Below, piece after piece: positions 5,915 to 7,519 of a stretch of 7,519 bases of DNA. The position numbers were made by a program, and so were the translations under genes. The notes under the pieces are model-generated. The model made no database searches and had not been told where the DNA came from. It saw only the letters and a program-made list of their open reading frames with translations. Numbering within the stretch: the first letter of the stretch is position 1; every line of letters starts with the position of its first letter. Source of the DNA: Actinobacteria bacterium UBA7422 (GTDB lineage: Bacteria > Actinomycetota > Actinomycetes > S36-B12); contig DKME01000167.1 of the NCBI GenBank assembly GCA_002469525.1, forward strand, positions 591 to 8,109, given 5' to 3'.

Positions 5915-6550
5915 CCGCATTCGGTTGCGGCCCGTTTGCGTCACCGTGTGTAGTAGAACTTGCCCACGCGGGGTGCTGAGCCTTTTCCAAGGTCCACATG
6001 TTGCAGCTGAAATTTTGATTGGTTCGTCCCAAATCAACATGAGGCGCTGTGCTGCATAAAGAACTTTGATGGGAAGACCACCCCAGCCTGCTCGGTTCCA
6101 AATTTCTTCGGCCAAGTCTGCTTTGCCTCGTTCACCAAGGCCGATACTTCGTCGGTCAAACTCTGAGACCGCTTCGTTGACGATTGGAATCACGTCACTT
6201 GCAACAGCATGGATGGGGATCTGCCAACCTGTTGAGGGTGGAAGTTCGGCGAAGGTTGCGGCGTCTACACCGGCAAGGGGGTCCAACCTGTCAAGGTCGA
6301 CCGCTCCTGAGGAATTGGAAAGCAGCGACACGACCCCTCGCCCGTCTGTGATCAGGTCAGTTGGTGAACCCGCACCAATTATTGCCGGCATGGCAATGAA
6401 GGTGTTCAGTCCCAGAGGAACAGCCGAGTAAAACGCAATGGCACTCGGCGAGGTAACAACGCGGACCGCGATGTTGGCATTCCATTCAATTTGTTTTTCA
6501 AGAATTGAAACCACAGTGCGTAGTTCAGTAGTTCCGAGGGTCACCTGCAC
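5903..6550 (-). CDS. conserved hypothetical protein of the ettA-aglA neighbourhood, 215 aa
   Basis: I do not recognise a named domain. The protein is soluble-looking, with no signal peptide. It has an N-terminal region MQVTLGTTELRTVVSILEKQ that looks like a strand then a helix, a mildly hydrophobic Ala/Pro/Leu-rich part at about 35-60 (FYSAVPLGLNTFIAMPAI), a central acidic part and a C-terminal stretch with EEIWNRAGWGG at about residue 150. Its length and position between the thioesterase and aglA match the M. tuberculosis hypothetical Rv2474c (about 217 aa as I recall), so I infer orthology, untested. The GTG start (6548-6550) lies 3 nt after the thioesterase stop, with GGAG 6 nt upstream overlapping the end of that gene, which implies coupled translation. 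Its TAG stop overlaps the aglA stop. Confidence 0.8.
   Translation of the reverse strand: MQVTLGTTELRTVVSILEKQIEWNANIAVRVVTSPSAIAFYSAVPLGLNTFIAMPAIIGAGSPTDLITDGRGVVSLLSNSSGAVDLDRLDPLAGVDAATFAELPPSTGWQIPIHAVASDVIPIVNEAVSEFDRRSIGLGERGKADLAEEIWNRAGWGGLPIKVLYAAQRLMLIWDEPIKISAATCGPWKRLSTPRGQVLLHTVTQTGRNRMRLVN
5914..5931. terminator. small hairpin at the convergent junction, possible terminator of the aglA operon
   Basis: GCCGCA (5914-5919) and TGCGGC (5926-5931) form a perfect 6-bp stem around TTCGGT. It starts 8 nt after the aglA stop and lies within the last codons of the opposing gene. What follows on the + strand (CCCGTTTGCG) is only weakly T-rich, so it is not a textbook intrinsic terminator. 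Actinobacterial terminators often lack a strong U tract, so the role remains possible. On the - strand no U tract follows the stem. Confidence 0.35.
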
Positions 6551-6553
6551 GAA

Positions 6554-6952
6554 TTACTCCACTTCAAGAATGCTCTGTAGAGCAGTTCGTAGTTTTTCCG
6601 GGATCGGGACGGCCTTGTCTTTATCAAAGCACACCATGACGCTTTCCGCTTCCGCGCAAAGCTCACCTTTTTCGCTCAAAATTCGATACTTCATGCTATA
6701 CGAAGTATTGCCAATTGAGCTCACCCACACTTCTATTGTCAAAGGTTCCGTCGAGTACATAAGCGGGTGTCGGAAATCAATTGACTGGTGCACCATGACC
6801 TGAATGAATTCCAAGATTTCGAAGTAGTCAAGTTGTAGGAAAACCCGCAATCTAGCCTCTTGCAAGTAGTCCAGAAAGACCACATTGTTCACGTGACCCA
6901 GCGGATCCAAGTCACTGAATCGCCGGTACACCTGGGTAATGAGAACGGTCAT
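6554..6952 (-). CDS. 4HBT-family hotdog acyl-CoA thioesterase, 132 aa
   Basis: This is a small cytoplasmic single hotdog-fold protein expected to hydrolyse acyl-CoA or aryl-CoA thioesters; the natural substrate cannot be read from the sequence. The 4HBT signature is clear at the N-terminus: RFSDLDPLGHVNN (residues 11-23) followed by a Leu/Tyr/Glu-rich helix (LDYLQEARLRVF). Asp16 aligns with the catalytic Asp of 4-hydroxybenzoyl-CoA thioesterase, and GHVNN is the usual continuation in YbgC/FadM-like members. Hotdog strands follow, including IEVWVSSIGNTSYSMKYRI at about 73-91. Length is typical. The ATG has AGGGAG just upstream. It lies 38 nt downstream of ettA with no visible promoter or terminator between, and 3 nt upstream of the next gene. 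The M. tuberculosis counterpart in this position is Rv2475c. Confidence 0.9.
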   Translation of the reverse strand: MTVLITQVYRRFSDLDPLGHVNNVVFLDYLQEARLRVFLQLDYFEILEFIQVMVHQSIDFRHPLMYSTEPLTIEVWVSSIGNTSYSMKYRILSEKGELCAEAESVMVCFDKDKAVPIPEKLRTALQSILEVE

Positions 6953-6990
6953 GCCTCTCCCTATTTGCGAGTGCGTCTGTTGTAGGTACG

Positions 6991-7519
6991 TTAATCGCGG
7001 GTCAATTTGCGGTAGGTTGCACGTGTTGGTCTTGCTGCTTCCTCGCCGAGTCGCTCGATCTTATTCTTCTCGTATCCTTCGAAGTTTCCTTCGTACCAGA
7101 ACCACTGCGAGTCACCTTCGTAGGCGAGGATGTGCGTTGCAATTCGGTCAAGGAACCAGCGATCATGGGAAGTGATCACCGCGCAACCCGGGAAGTCCAG
7201 GAGCGCTTTCTCGAGTGAACCCAGAGTTTCAACGTCAAGGTCGTTTGTCGGTTCGTCAAGGAGCAGAAGGTTTCCACCCATTTTCAGAGTCAGCGCGAGG
7301 TTCAAACGGTTTCGTTCACCACCGGAGAGCACCTTTGCCTGCTTTTGCTGATCTGGCCCTTTAAATCCAAAGACGGAAACGTAAGCACGCGAGGGCATTT
7401 CGACGTTTCCAACCTTGATCCAGTCGAGTCCGTCTGAGACAACTTCCCAAACGTTCTTGGTTGGATCTAGCCCGGAACGACTCTGATCAACATAGGACAA
7501 CTTCACGGTCTCGCCGACT
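6991..7519 (-). CDS. ettA: energy-dependent translational throttle protein EttA, C-terminal part (5' end beyond the window)
   Basis: This is an ABC-F ATPase that binds the ribosomal E site and restrains the first elongation step when the ATP/ADP ratio falls. Only the last 176 residues, the second ABC domain, are visible. They hold the signature motif LSGGE (about 7329-7315), Walker B LLLLDEP with catalytic Glu (about 7269-7249) and the switch His in SHDRWF (about 7170-7153). FPGCAVITSHDRWFLDRIAT and the ending YEGNFEGYEKNKIERLGEEA match EttA specifically rather than Uup or antibiotic-resistance ABC-Fs. There is no long C-terminal coiled coil, as expected for EttA. The stop is TAA at 6991-6993. 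The frame is open through the right edge (VGET before KLSYVDQSR), so the gene is truncated only by the window. It is probably first of the ettA, thioesterase, hypothetical series visible here. Confidence 0.96.
   Translation of the reverse strand, partial: VGETVKLSYVDQSRSGLDPTKNVWEVVSDGLDWIKVGNVEMPSRAYVSVFGFKGPDQQKQAKVLSGGERNRLNLALTLKMGGNLLLLDEPTNDLDVETLGSLEKALLDFPGCAVITSHDRWFLDRIATHILAYEGDSQWFWYEGNFEGYEKNKIERLGEEAARPTRATYRKLTRD

Overview
The window looks like an ordinary chromosomal segment of an actinobacterium with mid-range base composition (about half G+C, judged by eye). The best evidence is gene order. As I remember it, the Mycobacterium tuberculosis interval Rv2467-Rv2477c holds pepN, a DUF5130-type protein, glbO (group II truncated haemoglobin), aglA (GH13 alpha-glucosidase), a conserved hypothetical, a small thioesterase, gdh and ettA. 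Most of that series is here in the same order and orientation. The truncated haemoglobin matches mycobacterial trHbO in long stretches. Two start codons sit 6 nt after TAnnnT boxes, as in actinobacterial leaderless transcripts. The moderate G+C would suit a small planktonic lineage better than a soil actinomycete, but I cannot name a genus.

Layout: (1) Bases 1-42 hold the last 13 codons of a + strand gene, probably pepN by synteny. (2) Bases 39-660, - strand, hold a small single-pass membrane protein (403-660) and, overlapping it by 14 nt, a short DUF5130/TPM-like protein (39-416). (3) Bases 661-708 are a 48-bp divergent promoter region that seems to drive leaderless transcripts both ways. 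(4) Bases 709-5906, + strand, are a tightly packed four-gene unit: prolyl oligopeptidase, MscS-type channel, truncated haemoglobin, alpha-glucosidase. (5) Bases 5903-5931 are a convergent junction where both stop codons share CTAG inside a 12-bp palindrome, followed by a small hairpin. (6) Bases 5903-7519, - strand, hold the 3' part of ettA, a 4HBT hotdog thioesterase and an uncharacterised 215-residue protein, probably cotranscribed.

The + strand unit joins oligopeptide breakdown (POP), osmotic relief (MscS), oxygen/NO chemistry or redox (trHbO) and small alpha-glucan hydrolysis (AglA). The close packing implies co-expression, not a known shared pathway. The - strand unit links a translation-throttling ABC-F factor to an acyl-CoA thioesterase and an unknown protein. 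No mobile elements, tRNA or rRNA genes, CRISPR arrays or defence genes were seen, and no stretch over 300 bases lacks a gene. I found no clearly new multi-gene system. The main points of interest are the unknown small proteins, the lineage-specific gene content inside a conserved block, and the compact junctions.
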